A stretch of 64,000 nt of DNA from Bradyrhizobium archetypum (GTDB lineage: Bacteria; Pseudomonadota; Alphaproteobacteria; Rhizobiales; Xanthobacteraceae), in assembly GCF_013114835.1 (NCBI RefSeq), contig NZ_JAAVLW010000012.1, positions 1 through 64,000 on the forward strand. The letters are read 5' to 3'. The translations under genes and the position numbers were made by a program. Below are positions 52,649-63,449 of this stretch, piece after piece (position 1 is the stretch's first letter; every line of letters begins with the position of its first letter). The notes under the pieces are model-generated. The model was given only the letters and a program-made list of their open reading frames with translations. It made no database searches and was not told the origin of the DNA.

Positions 52649-53524
52649 TCAGACTGCTTCTGCGCCGGAGATGATTTCGATGAGTTCCTTGGTGATCTGG
52701 GCCTGACGCGTGCGATTGTAGACCAGCGTCTGCTTGCGGATCATTTCGCCCGCGTTGCGGGTAGCATTGTCCATCGCGCTCATCTGCGCGCCGTAGAACG
52801 AGGCGTTGTTTTCCAAAAGTGCCCGGAAGATCTGCACCGCAAGATTGCGCGGCAGCAGGCGGGTGAGGATCTCGTCCTCCTCCGGCTCGTACTCATAGGC
52901 CGTTGCCGCGCCGTTGCCGCTTTGACCTTCGACAACAAGCGGAATGATCTGCTGTGCGGTCGGGATCTGCGCGATCACCGACTTGAACTGCGAATAGAAC
53001 AGCGTGCAGACGTCGAACTCACCGGCCTCGAAGCGGACTAGCACCTTCTTGGCAATGTCTTCGGCATTGACGAAGCCGAGCTGGCGCACGCCGCGCAGAT
53101 CGAGATGTTCGATGATCTGCTTTTCGAAGGTGCGGCGGAGCTGCTCGTAGCCCTTGCGGCCGACGCAGAAAAACTTGACTTCCTTGCCCTGGTTCATCAG
53201 CGACAGCGCGCGCTCGCGGGCGAGACGCACGATCGCAGAGTTGAAGGCGCCGGACAGGCCGCGCTCACCGGTGCAGACCAGGAGCAGGTGAACCTGGTCC
53301 CTGCCGGTGCCGGCCAGGAGCGCCGGCGCGCCGGGCGAACCCGCCGCGGCGGCCGCGATGTTGGAAATCACCGCATCCATCTTCTGGGCATAGGGCCGCG
53401 CCGCCTCGGCGGCGGTCTGCGCGCGGCGCAGCTTGGAGGCCGCGACCATCTGCATCGCCTTGGTGATCTTCTGCGTCGCCTTGGTCGAGGCGATGCGCAC
53501 CCGCATGTCTTTAAGTGAAGCCAT
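52649..53524 (-). CDS. atpG: ATP synthase F1 subunit gamma
   Basis: Rotor shaft of F1 (291 aa). Its N- and C-terminal helices form the coiled coil ('MASLKDMRVRIASTKATQKITKAMQMVAASKLRRAQ' and 'MSAMDNATRNAGEMIRKQTLVYNRTRQAQITKELIEIISGAEA'), with a Rossmann-like middle ('LLVCTGERGLSGAFNSAIV'). Between atpA and atpD in the usual order; a 92-bp gap to atpA holds a weak GGC-rich dyad. Confidence 0.97.
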   Translation of the reverse strand: MASLKDMRVRIASTKATQKITKAMQMVAASKLRRAQTAAEAARPYAQKMDAVISNIAAAAAGSPGAPALLAGTGRDQVHLLLVCTGERGLSGAFNSAIVRLARERALSLMNQGKEVKFFCVGRKGYEQLRRTFEKQIIEHLDLRGVRQLGFVNAEDIAKKVLVRFEAGEFDVCTLFYSQFKSVIAQIPTAQQIIPLVVEGQSGNGAATAYEYEPEEDEILTRLLPRNLAVQIFRALLENNASFYGAQMSAMDNATRNAGEMIRKQTLVYNRTRQAQITKELIEIISGAEAV

Positions 53525-53616
53525 TCTCAGTTCACCCCGGCGATCTGGCCATCAGGCCCGACCGCAAGCCACTGTTTCGCCGGGCCCGGCCAGATGCCGG
53601 GCCATGGCGGCAATCA

Positions 53617-55145
<1,529 letters not shown>

Positions 55146-55146
<1 letters not shown>

Positions 55147-55730
55147 CAGCCTGCCTCTTTCATCGCGTGCTTGATCGAATTGAGTTTGGTGCGAACCGAA
55201 CTATCCACCATGCGGCTGCCGAGCTTGACCACAAGACCGCCAATGATGGAGGGATCGATTTTCACGTTGAGCGCGACGTCCTTGCCCGTCACCGATTTCA
55301 GTGCCGTCTTCAGCGCGTCGAGATTCTTGTCATTGAGCTGTTCGGCGACGGTGACGTCGGCGGTCACCTCGCCCTTGAACTTCGCCACCAGCGCGCGGTA
55401 GGCGCGGATCACATCGGCGACGGCGAACAGGCGCCGATTGGCAGTCAGAACTTTGAGGAATTTGGCGGAGGTGCCGGTAATTCCGGCCTTGTCGAGCACG
55501 GCATTGAGCGCCTTTGCCTGCGAATCGGCCGAGAAGACCGGGCTGCGGACGAGGCGCTTGAGATCGGCGCTTCCGTTCAGCATCGCCTCGAATTTATCGA
55601 GATCGGCCTTTACCGCGTCGACGGATTTCTCCTCGCGCGCCAACTCGAACAAGGCCGTAGCATAACGGCCGGACACTCCCGAAACGGACGGATCTTCAGC
55701 AGCCACAGACTCGCTCTTTATTGCTGTCAA
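55146..55730 (-). CDS. atpH: ATP synthase F1 subunit delta
   Basis: Peripheral stalk connector (194 aa) joining F1 to the b subunits. 'VSGRYATALFELAREEKSVDAVKADLDKFEAML' is the N-terminal helical bundle and 'IDPSIIGGLVVKLGSRMVDSSVRTKLNSIKHAM' is the C-terminal signature. First gene of the atpHAGDC operon; F0 genes are elsewhere, as is normal in alphaproteobacteria. The start at 55730 precedes an N-terminal Ser/Glu-rich stretch and could be shorter. Confidence 0.96.
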
Positions 55731-56345
55731 ACTCGCAAGGGAAAAACCGTCGCCACGGGTAGCGGCGCCTAGCGATCCAAGCCCTTGGAATTCAAGCGGG
55801 ACTTCGATTTTCGACCGGCACGCGAAGTGCCGGGATCGTTAAAATCGCGGCTTTGCTAACATAGCGAGCGCGCAGGTGCAACATGACCGCGCAATGGGCG
55901 ATGCCTTGTCGCATGTCAATTTCCGGGCCCCGTCGAATGCACTTTGATGGGGTTCAGCGCGCCGGAATTTTGAGTCTCGCGGGTGCAGAGTCTCTAACGG
56001 TCCGTGACCAGCCAATTCGTTCCACCCGCATTTGCATGGCCGCTATGACCGATAGCGTTCGGAACGAATCCTGCGCCCCGCCTCCATTTGATCATTACTT
56101 GCGCAAATCTTTACTCGATGTGTGATGACTGTATTGTCAAGTAATAACGAGTATTGAATTGGTTAAAAATCTATTAAACTGCAAGATTACGGAATATCGT
56201 CGACGGTACCAAGATATGTCAGCCCGAGACATTCTCGATTTACTGCCCAATTCATGCCTCATTGCCTCATCAAACGGCCCTCTGAGGTTGGGACGGGGGT
56301 TCCATTTGTCACATCTGTGGCAAATACTATCTGAGGGACTAGTTA
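55731..56345. other. Intergenic region between divergent atp operon and rlpA
   Basis: About 615 bp with no convincing gene. The left part should hold the atpH promoter. From about 56100 it turns A/T-rich and contains a CtrA-type box. Short frames at 55883 and 56159 lack ribosome sites and domain character. Confidence 0.45.
56163..56177 (+). promoter_or_regulatory. Candidate CtrA-binding box upstream of rlpA
   Basis: TTAA-AAATCTA-TTAA, an exact match to the CtrA full-site form TTAA-N7-TTAA (known from Caulobacter and other alphaproteobacteria). It lies 169 bp before the rlpA start in a locally A/T-rich stretch of a GC-rich genome. Confidence 0.5.
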
Positions 56346-56858
56346 ATGTTGCATACCAATAATGTGGTGCCGGGAACTCTAACCCGGTCGCGCACGGCGC
56401 TCGCTCTGATCGCCGCAACTCTCCTGGTCGGTGGCACGGTTTCTGAGGCCTCCGCGAAATCCAGGCATCACCGCCACCATCATCACCACCACCATTCCCA
56501 TCACGCCAGCAGAGCCCAGACGACCGGCGGTAGCTGGCTGGACGCCAATGCCTCGATCGGTTCGCAGAGCACCGGGCGCGGCTTCTCGGGAAAGGCCTCC
56601 TTCTACGGCAATGAATCCGGCAGCAAGACCGCCTCCGGTCAGCGCTTCAACCAGAACGCCATGACCGCGGCCCACCGCTCGCTGCCGTTCGGCACCAAGC
56701 TCCGCGTGACCCATCGCGGCCAGAGCGTGATCGTCACGATCAACGACCGTGGCCCGTTCATCCGGGGTCGCGTGCTCGACCTCTCCAAGGGCGCGGCCCG
56801 TGCCATTGGCCTGACCGGCGCCGGCGTCGGCCACGTCACCGCCGAGATCGTCTCTTAA
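56346..56858 (+). CDS. rlpA: RlpA-like septal lipoprotein-family protein (DPBB domain)
   Basis: A 170-residue exported protein. A signal segment (about 15-37, 'TALALIAATLLVGGTVSEASA') lacks a lipobox Cys, unlike E. coli RlpA. A run of eleven His among 14 residues follows (about 41-54). The C-terminal double-psi beta barrel (about 80-170) has 'GKASFYGNESGSKTASGQRFNQNAMTAAHRSLPFGTKLRVTH' and 'TINDRGPFIRGRVLDLSKGAARAIGL', with the Glu/Asp pair typical of RlpA lytic transglycosylases. It has no SPOR domain. The His run may bind metal. A CtrA box upstream fits cell-cycle control; a terminator follows. Confidence 0.88.
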   Translation: MLHTNNVVPGTLTRSRTALALIAATLLVGGTVSEASAKSRHHRHHHHHHHSHHASRAQTTGGSWLDANASIGSQSTGRGFSGKASFYGNESGSKTASGQRFNQNAMTAAHRSLPFGTKLRVTHRGQSVIVTINDRGPFIRGRVLDLSKGAARAIGLTGAGVGHVTAEIVS

Positions 56859-56942
56859 CGCGCACTCTGCGCGCCGTTTTCCGGTCCACGAGATCAGTAG
56901 GCGTTGCGTTGCGTAACCGTCGCGGAACTTCCGCGGCAACGA

Positions 56943-56978
56943 AGCCTGCCGTCGCAAATGACGGCAGGCTTTTTGTTT
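56943..56978 (+). terminator. Rho-independent terminator after rlpA
   Basis: Arms AGCCTGCCGTC and GACGGCAGGCT around the loop GCAAAT, followed by TTTTTGTTT. It starts 85 bp after the rlpA stop. Confidence 0.9.
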
Positions 56979-57136
56979 ACCCTCCCCTGGAGGGGAGGGT
57001 CGGCTCACATGAAGCGCAGGGAAATCTGAGATGGGATGGGGTGATCTCTCCACTCGGGCACTGATCGAGGGGATGGACCGTCATCCCACCCCGCCGCGCG
57101 TTACACGCGCGTCGACCCTCCCCTCCAGGGGAGGGT
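56979..57136. repeat. REP-like mosaic element: two 22-bp palindromes with spacer
   Basis: Near-perfect palindromes with half-site ACCCTCCCCT at 56979-57000 and 57115-57136 enclose a 114-bp spacer containing CGCGCGTTACACGCGCG. The same palindrome occurs singly at 34609. It fills the gap between the rlpA terminator and the priA stop, a usual place for such intergenic repeats. Confidence 0.75.
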
Positions 57137-57146
57137 GAAGCAGGGC

Positions 57147-59357
57147 TCACAAAAAGCTCTGCGGGTCGACGTCGACCTCGAGCTTGAGGTTGCCCTTGGT
57201 CTTCGGTCCTGCGGCGAGCCAACAGCGCAAATATTCCGAGAGGTCGACGTTGCGCAGCGACTTCACCAGGATACGGAACCGGTAGCGGCCCTTGATGACC
57301 GCCAGCGGCGCCTCCGCAGGCCCCAGCACCTGGATGCGCTGGTCGATCGGCGCCACGGCGGCGAGGCGCCGCGCAAAGCCTTCCGCGGTCGGCCGGTCGC
57401 CGGCGGAAATGATCAGGCTCGCGAGCCGGCCAAACGGCGGATAGCCGGTGCGCTCGCGGGATTCGATTTCGCTGGCATAAAAGGCTTCGCGGTCGCTGGC
57501 GACCAATGCCTTCATCACGGGATGTTCGGGCTGGTGGGTCTGCAAATAGCCGACCCCGCGGCCCTGATCGCGCCCCGCACGTCCGATCACCTGGTTGAGA
57601 AGCTGGAACGTCCGTTCAGCAGCGCGCGGATCGCCATTGCCGAGGCCGAGATCGGCATCGACCACCCCGACCAAATTGAGCCGCGGGAAATTATGTCCCT
57701 TCGCCACCAGTTGCGTGCCGATGATGACGTCGACGCGGCCTTCCGCGATTTCGTTCAGTTCGCTGCGCATGGTCTCGATCGAGGTGATGAGGTCGCTCGA
57801 CAACACCATGGTGCGGGCTTCTGGAAACAGCGACGCCGCCTCCTCCTGCAGGCGCTCGACGCCCGGGCCGACGGCAACCAGCGATTCCTCGGCCTGGCAA
57901 TGCGGGCAGATGTTCGGTCGCGGCATCGAGAAGCCGCAATGGTGGCAGACCAGCCGCTGGCGGAAGCGATGATCGACCAGCCAGGCATCGCAGATCGTGC
58001 AGGCGAAGCGATGCCCGCAGGCCCGGCAAAGGGTGAGCGGCGCATAGCCACGGCGGTTGAGGAACAACAGCGCCTGCTCGCGCCGCTCGATCGCGAACCG
58101 GATTTGCTCGGCGAGCGGCGGCGAGATGAAGCGGCCACGCGGCGGCGGCGCGCGGCGCAGATCGATCGCTTCGATATGCGGCATGTGCTGGCCGCCGAAG
58201 CGCGAGGCCAGCGCGACGCGCTGGTAGCGGCCCTTGCGCGCATTGACCTCGGTTTCGACGGAAGGCGTCGCGGACGCCAGCACGATCGGAATCTTTGCAA
58301 TGTGCGCACGCACCACCGCCATGTCGCGGGCGTGATAATGCGCGCCGTCATCCTGCTTGTAGGCCTGGTCGTGCTCTTCATCGACGATGATGAGGCCGAG
58401 ATCGGCATAGGGAAGAAACAGCGCCGAGCGCGCGCCGACCACGACCGGCGCTTCGCCGGCCGATATCGCGGCCCAATTGCGCTGCCTTGTCCGCGGCGTC
58501 AGTTCGGAATGCCATTCAAGCGGACGCACGCCAAAGCGCTGCGCGAAGCGGTCCAGGAATTGGCCGGTCAGCGCGATCTCCGGCATCAGGATCAGCGACT
58601 GTCTGCCGCGCCGGACGACCTCCGCAATCGCCTCGAAATAGACTTCGGTCTTGCCCGAGCCGGTGACGCCGTCGAGCAGCGCGACATGGAACGTGCCGTT
58701 CGCGGCAAGCGCCCGCATCATGTCCACCGCTGCGCGCTGCTGATGGGAAAATTCCGGCTGCGCGAACGCCGGATCAGGTGCCGGCGGCGCCAAAGGCGGC
58801 GGCATCGCTTCGGTGACGAGCGTCCCCTCATCGACCAGGCCGTCGATCACGCCGGCGCTGACGCCGGCCTCCCGCGCCGCATCCGACTTGCCGTGCAACA
58901 GGCCATCCGACAGCACCTCGATCAGGCGCCGCCGCGCCGGCGTCAGACGCCGTGGCGGCTCGCCGACCAGCCGCACGCCGAGGCGCATTCGCTCGGGCCC
59001 GAGATTTTCGCCCATCCGCAAGGCCATGCGCAGCACCATGCCGCGCGCGGACAGCGTGTAATTGGCGACCCAGTCGACCAGGTTGCGCAGTTCCTCCTTG
59101 AGCGGCGGCACGTCGAGCTTCTCGCCGACATCTTTCAGGCGATTATGCAGCCGTGGATCAGGATTGGCGTTTTCCGCCCACACCACCGCGACCACTTCGC
59201 GCGGGCCGAGCGGAACGCAGACAACGTCCCCGGGCTTCAGCTCCATGCCGCGCGGCACGCGGTACGAATAGTTCTGATTGAGCGCGACCGGCACCAACAC
59301 ATCGACGACGCGGGTCAACGATGCCGATAAGCTGGTTTGGCGGGTGGCGTGGTCCAT
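57147..59357 (-). CDS. priA: Primosomal protein N' (replication restart helicase PriA)
   Basis: A 736-residue 3'-5' helicase that reloads the replisome at stalled forks. N-terminal DNA-binding part 'VVDVLVPVALNQNYSYRVP...GDVVCVPLG'; Walker A 'DGVTGSGKTEVYFEAI'; motif II 'LIIVDEEHDQAYKQDDGAHYHARD'; a zinc region with paired CxxC ('CRACGHRFACTICD', 'CHHCG', 'CPHC'); motif V/VI 'IIGTQLVAKGHNFPRL' and 'QVIGRAGRDQGRGVG'. ATG at 59357 ('MDHATRQTS'). xerC diverges from it, an arrangement known in rhizobia. Confidence 0.96.
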   Translation of the reverse strand: MDHATRQTSLSASLTRVVDVLVPVALNQNYSYRVPRGMELKPGDVVCVPLGPREVVAVVWAENANPDPRLHNRLKDVGEKLDVPPLKEELRNLVDWVANYTLSARGMVLRMALRMGENLGPERMRLGVRLVGEPPRRLTPARRRLIEVLSDGLLHGKSDAAREAGVSAGVIDGLVDEGTLVTEAMPPPLAPPAPDPAFAQPEFSHQQRAAVDMMRALAANGTFHVALLDGVTGSGKTEVYFEAIAEVVRRGRQSLILMPEIALTGQFLDRFAQRFGVRPLEWHSELTPRTRQRNWAAISAGEAPVVVGARSALFLPYADLGLIIVDEEHDQAYKQDDGAHYHARDMAVVRAHIAKIPIVLASATPSVETEVNARKGRYQRVALASRFGGQHMPHIEAIDLRRAPPPRGRFISPPLAEQIRFAIERREQALLFLNRRGYAPLTLCRACGHRFACTICDAWLVDHRFRQRLVCHHCGFSMPRPNICPHCQAEESLVAVGPGVERLQEEAASLFPEARTMVLSSDLITSIETMRSELNEIAEGRVDVIIGTQLVAKGHNFPRLNLVGVVDADLGLGNGDPRAAERTFQLLNQVIGRAGRDQGRGVGYLQTHQPEHPVMKALVASDREAFYASEIESRERTGYPPFGRLASLIISAGDRPTAEGFARRLAAVAPIDQRIQVLGPAEAPLAVIKGRYRFRILVKSLRNVDLSEYLRCWLAAGPKTKGNLKLEVDVDPQSFL

Positions 59358-59501
59358 CAGGGGAATCAGGCTTGTGGTATCTGGAGCGAGGCTAGCGCCG
59401 CGCCGGCGAGTTAGCGAACGGTAAACGAAAGAGGTGCGATATAATGCGTTGAAGCACCGCCTCCAAGGCAAGCTATCCAGAGCAAGCTGTCCAAGGCAGG
59501 G

Positions 59502-60476
59502 ATGATGGCCAGGGAAGTTCCGGCATTGCAACCGATCGCGCTTGATTGCGCCGACGAGGGCCTCGCGCAGGAGATGGCGCGCTGGCTGACGCATCTGCGC
59601 GCCGAACGGCGGCTGTCGCCAAAGACGCTCGAAGCGTATGCCCGCGACCTGCGCCAATGCCTCACCTTCCTCGGCGAGCATTGGGGCGAGAAGGTCACGC
59701 TGAAACGGTTTGCCGCGCTGGAGGCCACCGATGTCAGGGCCTTCATGGCGATGCGCCGTGCCGACGACATCGCCGGGCGCTCGCTGATGCGGGCGCTGGC
59801 TGGCCTGCGTTCGTTCGGCCGCTACCTCGAACGAGAGGGCAAGGGCAAGGTCGGAGCTCTGTCCGCCATCCGCGCGCCGAAAATTGCAAAAAGCCTGCCG
59901 AAGCCGATCCAGATGGCCGCCGCCAAGCGCTTTGCCGATGCCGACGAGCGCGCCGGTGAGGAACGCGACCCCTGGATTCTCGCACGCGACGCCGCGGTGA
60001 TGGCGCTGCTTTACGGTTCGGGCCTGCGCATCTCCGAGGCACTGGGACTGAAACGGCGCGACGTACCCCAACCGGGCGAAGGCGACGTTCTTATTGTCAC
60101 CGGTAAGGGCAACAAGACCCGGATGGTGCCGGTGCTGCAGAACGTGCTGGCGCTGATCGCCGATTACGTCGCGATGTGCCCGTACTCACTGGCCCCGGCC
60201 GGTCCGATCTTTGTCGGCGCACGCGGCGGGCCGCTCAGCCCTCGGATCATCCAGCTCACCATGGAGCGGTTGCGCGGCGCGCTCGGCCTGCCCGACAGCG
60301 CCACCCCCCACGCGCTGCGCCATTCGTTTGCAACCCATCTGCTCAGCCGCGGCGGTGACCTCCGCGCGATCCAGGAATTGCTCGGCCACGCCTCGCTTTC
60401 CACCACGCAGATCTATACCGGGATCGACAGCGAACGGCTCCTGGAAGTCTACCGCGCCGCGCATCCGCGCGGCTGA
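59502..60476 (+). CDS. xerC: Tyrosine recombinase XerC
   Basis: Site-specific recombinase (324 aa) that resolves chromosome dimers at dif with XerD. A SAM-like N-terminal domain ('RWLTHLRAERRLSPKTLEAYARDLRQCLTFL') is followed by the catalytic domain with Arg176 ('LYGSGLRISEAL'), Lys202 ('VTGKGNKTRMVP'), His270/Arg273 ('HALRHSFATHLL'), His296 and Tyr305 ('LGHASLSTTQIYT'). Spacing of the last four equals that of E. coli XerD. It lies far from the candidate island and is the core Xer enzyme, not a phage integrase. Confidence 0.95.
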   Translation: MMAREVPALQPIALDCADEGLAQEMARWLTHLRAERRLSPKTLEAYARDLRQCLTFLGEHWGEKVTLKRFAALEATDVRAFMAMRRADDIAGRSLMRALAGLRSFGRYLEREGKGKVGALSAIRAPKIAKSLPKPIQMAAAKRFADADERAGEERDPWILARDAAVMALLYGSGLRISEALGLKRRDVPQPGEGDVLIVTGKGNKTRMVPVLQNVLALIADYVAMCPYSLAPAGPIFVGARGGPLSPRIIQLTMERLRGALGLPDSATPHALRHSFATHLLSRGGDLRAIQELLGHASLSTTQIYTGIDSERLLEVYRAAHPRG

Positions 60477-60590
60477 ATGCCGCCGCGTCCCGCCGACATA
60501 CTCCCGTCACATCGATGGCTTCTTAGCTAGCCCCTTGCGCTCGCATTGCGGTTCGGCAATCGTGCGCCATTCATTGCCAGGAGAGAAATC

Positions 60591-61190
60591 ATGGGCGCAC
60601 ATGAAAGCATGGAGCACGCGGAGCATGCCGAGCACGCGTCGGGCTCGAACAAGAACATTGCGTTGCTGATCGCCGTGATCGCCCTGTTCCTGGCGCTGTC
60701 GGAGATGCTTGGCAAGAGCGCACAGACCGAATCGATCAGCAAGAACGTCGAGGCTTCAAACCTCTGGGCGTTCTTCCAGGCGAAAAGTATCCGCCGTACC
60801 CAAATCCAGACCGCAGCCGAACAGGGCAAGCTCACGCTCGGCGCCGCCACGGATGATGCCGTCAAGGCCGCGCTGACCAAGCAGATCGACACTTGGGAAA
60901 AGACCGCGGCGCGCTACCGCTCCGAGCCGGAAACCGGCGAAGGAACAGAGCAGCTCGCCAAACGTGCCAAGGAGGCCGAAGCGGCGCGCGATGTCGCGAC
61001 AGACAAATACCATCACTACGAATACGCATCGGCGATGTTCCAAATCGCCATCGTGCTGGCATCGGCAAGCATCATCACCGGTATGGCCTGGCTCGCCGCG
61101 GCGTCGGGACTGCTGATGCTGGGTGGACTCGCGATGACCGGATTTGGCTTGTTCTGGCCGCATCTGCTGCACGTGTTGCATTTGCATTGA
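60591..61190 (+). CDS. DUF4337-type membrane protein
   Basis: A 199-residue inner-membrane protein. A His/Glu-rich start ('ESMEHAEHAEHASG') leads to helix 1 (about 23-38, 'IALLIAVIALFLALSEML'), a cytoplasmic or periplasmic helical part ('NVEASNLWAFFQAKSIRRTQIQTAAEQ') and two C-terminal helices ('MFQIAIVLASASIITGMAWLAAASGLLMLGGLAMTGFGLFW'). 'EASNLWAFFQAKSIR' is the DUF4337 hallmark as I know it. Function unknown. ATG at 60591 with AGGAGAG upstream. Alone between xerC and a convergent membrane gene. Confidence 0.82.
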   Translation: MGAHESMEHAEHAEHASGSNKNIALLIAVIALFLALSEMLGKSAQTESISKNVEASNLWAFFQAKSIRRTQIQTAAEQGKLTLGAATDDAVKAALTKQIDTWEKTAARYRSEPETGEGTEQLAKRAKEAEAARDVATDKYHHYEYASAMFQIAIVLASASIITGMAWLAAASGLLMLGGLAMTGFGLFWPHLLHVLHLH

Positions 61191-61344
61191 ATAGCTTTCG
61201 CTGTCATGCCCCGCCAACGGGTCGGCCGATTGGCCGCCCGACGACAGGCTCCGGCGGGGCATCCAGTACGCTGCGGCCTCTCGGCTCAAGCACTACTTGC
61301 TCTGGAATACTGGATTGCCCGGTCGAGCCGGGCAATGACGGTGG

Positions 61345-61875
61345 CTACCGCGCCTCGTGCACGCTCTTGCGGAAGCGCGCGATCAGCCGCAGCGTGCGCG
61401 ATGACCAGCCATCGCCATCGCCACGCAGGATTTCCCGGATACGCTGCTTGATCGGCTTGACCAGCGCGGCCGCCCTGGCGCGCATCGTCATGACGAATTC
61501 ATAGACTTTACTGAACCACGCCATCTGCAACAGCTTCGCGCGCGTCACGTCGAAGATGAACGCAGTGACGCCGACGCCGAGCAATTTGCCGAACACGATC
61601 ACAACCGCCGCGCTGAACCAGTATTGATGCGCCAATAGCCAGAGCCCGGCCAGCTTGAGCGGAAACAGCGGGATGACGGGCACCGCGAATACGATCAGCG
61701 TCATTGCCGGCGACAGCGCATCGATGCGTTCGGACAGCCACTGCTTGAAGGCGCGAAGCGGGATCAGAGCAACGATGCGCTCGACGATTGGCTCAAGATG
61801 GTCCCACAGCCATGCTTCGATCAGGAAGATGACCGCAAGCAGGACCCAGAACGGCTGTAACAGGCGGCGCATCAT
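61345..61875 (-). CDS. Hypothetical membrane protein
   Basis: A 176-residue protein with about three hydrophobic segments (residues 7-23, 55-80 and 87-108: 'FWVLLAVIFLIEAWLW', 'MTLIVFAVPVIPLFPLKLAGLWLLAH', 'FSAAVVIVFGKLLGVGVTAFIF') and a basic C-terminal half ('MTMRARAAALVKPIKQRIREILRGDGDGW'). I recognise the type from rhizobial genomes but know no function. Start is one of two adjacent ATGs (61875 or 61872). It is downstream of lpdA on the same strand, with a 138-bp gap holding two hairpins. Confidence 0.75.
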   Translation of the reverse strand: MMRRLLQPFWVLLAVIFLIEAWLWDHLEPIVERIVALIPLRAFKQWLSERIDALSPAMTLIVFAVPVIPLFPLKLAGLWLLAHQYWFSAAVVIVFGKLLGVGVTAFIFDVTRAKLLQMAWFSKVYEFVMTMRARAAALVKPIKQRIREILRGDGDGWSSRTLRLIARFRKSVHEAR

Positions 61876-62013
61876 CGATCGTGATCTCTAGAGCGGAATG
61901 ACGTTCATTGATTGATCGCCCCGCTCTAATTCCTCGTTCAAAGCATGGTTTTTTCAAGAAGCCGGATACCCGCTTCTTCGATCATGCTCTACCCGGAATG
62001 TACCGGGTTTCGA

Positions 62014-63414
62014 TCACATATGGATGGCGCGCTTGCCAACCGCAAGCGCGGCTTCCTTGATCGCTTCCGAGCGCGTCGGGTGGGCGTGGCATGTGCGCGC
62101 CAAGTCCTCGGCGGAGCCACCAAATTCCATCAGAACAGCCGCTTCGTGAATCATTTCGCCGGCCTCGCGGCCGACAATGTGCACGCCGAGCACGCGGTCG
62201 GTTTTTGCATCTGCGAGAATCTTCACGAAGCCGTCAGTGGTCTGGTTAACTTTGGAGCGGCCGTTGGCAGTGAACGGGAATTTGCCCGACGTATAGGCCA
62301 CGCCGGCCTGCTTCAGCTCTTCCTCGGTCTTGCCGACCGACGACACTTCCGGCGTGGTATACACGACGCCTGGGATGACATCGTAGTTCACGTGCCCCGC
62401 CTGACCCGCGATGATCTCAGCGCAGGCAACGCCCTCGTCCTCGGCCTTGTGCGCGAGCATCGGCCCCGCCACCACGTCACCGATTGCATAGATGCCCTTC
62501 ACGCTCGTTGAGAAATGCGCGTCGATCTGCACGCGGCCGCGATTGTCGAGCGCGATGCCGGCTTCCTTGCAGCCGAGCCCTTCGGTGTAGGGCACGCGGC
62601 CAATGCAGACCAGCACCACGTCCGTCTCGATCGTCTGCGCGACGCCACCCGCCGCAGGCTCGACTGTGGCTTTCAATGTTTTGCCGGAAGAATCGACGGC
62701 CGTGACCTTGGCGCCAAGCTTGAACACAAAGCCCTGCTTTTCGAGGATACGCTGAAATTGCTTTGCCACTTCGCCATCTATGCCAGGCAGGATGCGGTCG
62801 AGGAATTCGACGACCATGACCTCAGCGCCAAGCCGCTTCCAGACCGAGCCAAGTTCGAGTCCGATCACGCCGGCGCCGATGATCAGAAGCTTCTCCGGCA
62901 CCCTCCCCAGCGACAGCGCACCGGTCGAGGACACGATGCGCTTTTCGTCGATCTCGATGCCCTTCAGCCGCGCGATGTCGGAGCCGGTCGCGATGACGAT
63001 GTTCTTGGTCTCGACGGTCTGCGACTTGCCGTTGCCGCTGACCTCGACCTTGCCGGCGCCGAGAATCTTGCCCGCGCCGTAGAGCACGTCGATCTTGTTC
63101 TTCTTCATCAGGAACTCGACGCCCTTGACGTTGCCGTCGATGCCCTGCTGCTTGAAATTCATCATCGCCGGCAGATCGAGCTTTGGCGCGGAGACGCTGA
63201 CCCCCATCTTGGCGAAGGAGTGCGCGGCCTCCTCGAACATTTCGGACGCATGCAGCAGCGCCTTCGACGGCATGCAGCCGACATTGAGGCAGGTACCGCC
63301 GAGCGTCGCGTTCTTCTCGACCACGGCGACCTTCATGCCGAGTTGCGCCGCGCGCACCGCGCAGACATATCCGCCCGGGCCGGTGCCGATGACGACGAGA
63401 TCGTAGGTAGCCAT
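62014..63414 (-). CDS. lpdA: Dihydrolipoyl dehydrogenase (E3)
   Basis: FAD enzyme (466 aa) that reoxidises lipoamide in 2-oxoacid dehydrogenase complexes. FAD motif 'DLVVIGTGPGGYVCAVRAAQLG', redox disulfide Cys42/Cys47 in 'GGTCLNVGCMPSKALL', NAD motif 'LLIIGAGVIGLELGSVWKRLGAEV', and the His445-Glu450 pair in 'HAHPTRSEAI' from the interface domain. No acyltransferase genes are visible here, but the SDR gene lies 36 bp upstream on the same strand. Confidence 0.96.
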   Translation of the reverse strand: MATYDLVVIGTGPGGYVCAVRAAQLGMKVAVVEKNATLGGTCLNVGCMPSKALLHASEMFEEAAHSFAKMGVSVSAPKLDLPAMMNFKQQGIDGNVKGVEFLMKKNKIDVLYGAGKILGAGKVEVSGNGKSQTVETKNIVIATGSDIARLKGIEIDEKRIVSSTGALSLGRVPEKLLIIGAGVIGLELGSVWKRLGAEVMVVEFLDRILPGIDGEVAKQFQRILEKQGFVFKLGAKVTAVDSSGKTLKATVEPAAGGVAQTIETDVVLVCIGRVPYTEGLGCKEAGIALDNRGRVQIDAHFSTSVKGIYAIGDVVAGPMLAHKAEDEGVACAEIIAGQAGHVNYDVIPGVVYTTPEVSSVGKTEEELKQAGVAYTSGKFPFTANGRSKVNQTTDGFVKILADAKTDRVLGVHIVGREAGEMIHEAAVLMEFGGSAEDLARTCHAHPTRSEAIKEAALAVGKRAIHM

Positions 63415-63449
63415 GATGAGGTCCTGTAGCTTAAGGAACGTGTCAGGTA

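Noticed and set aside
56159..56362. 67-codon frame in the atpH-rlpA gap
   Set aside because: TTG start without ribosome site, overlaps the CtrA box and the rlpA start; no recognisable domain.
59502..60476. Tyrosine recombinase as possible integrase of the candidate island
   Set aside because: It lies 28 kb away, beside priA, and has the length and catalytic spacing of the housekeeping XerC.
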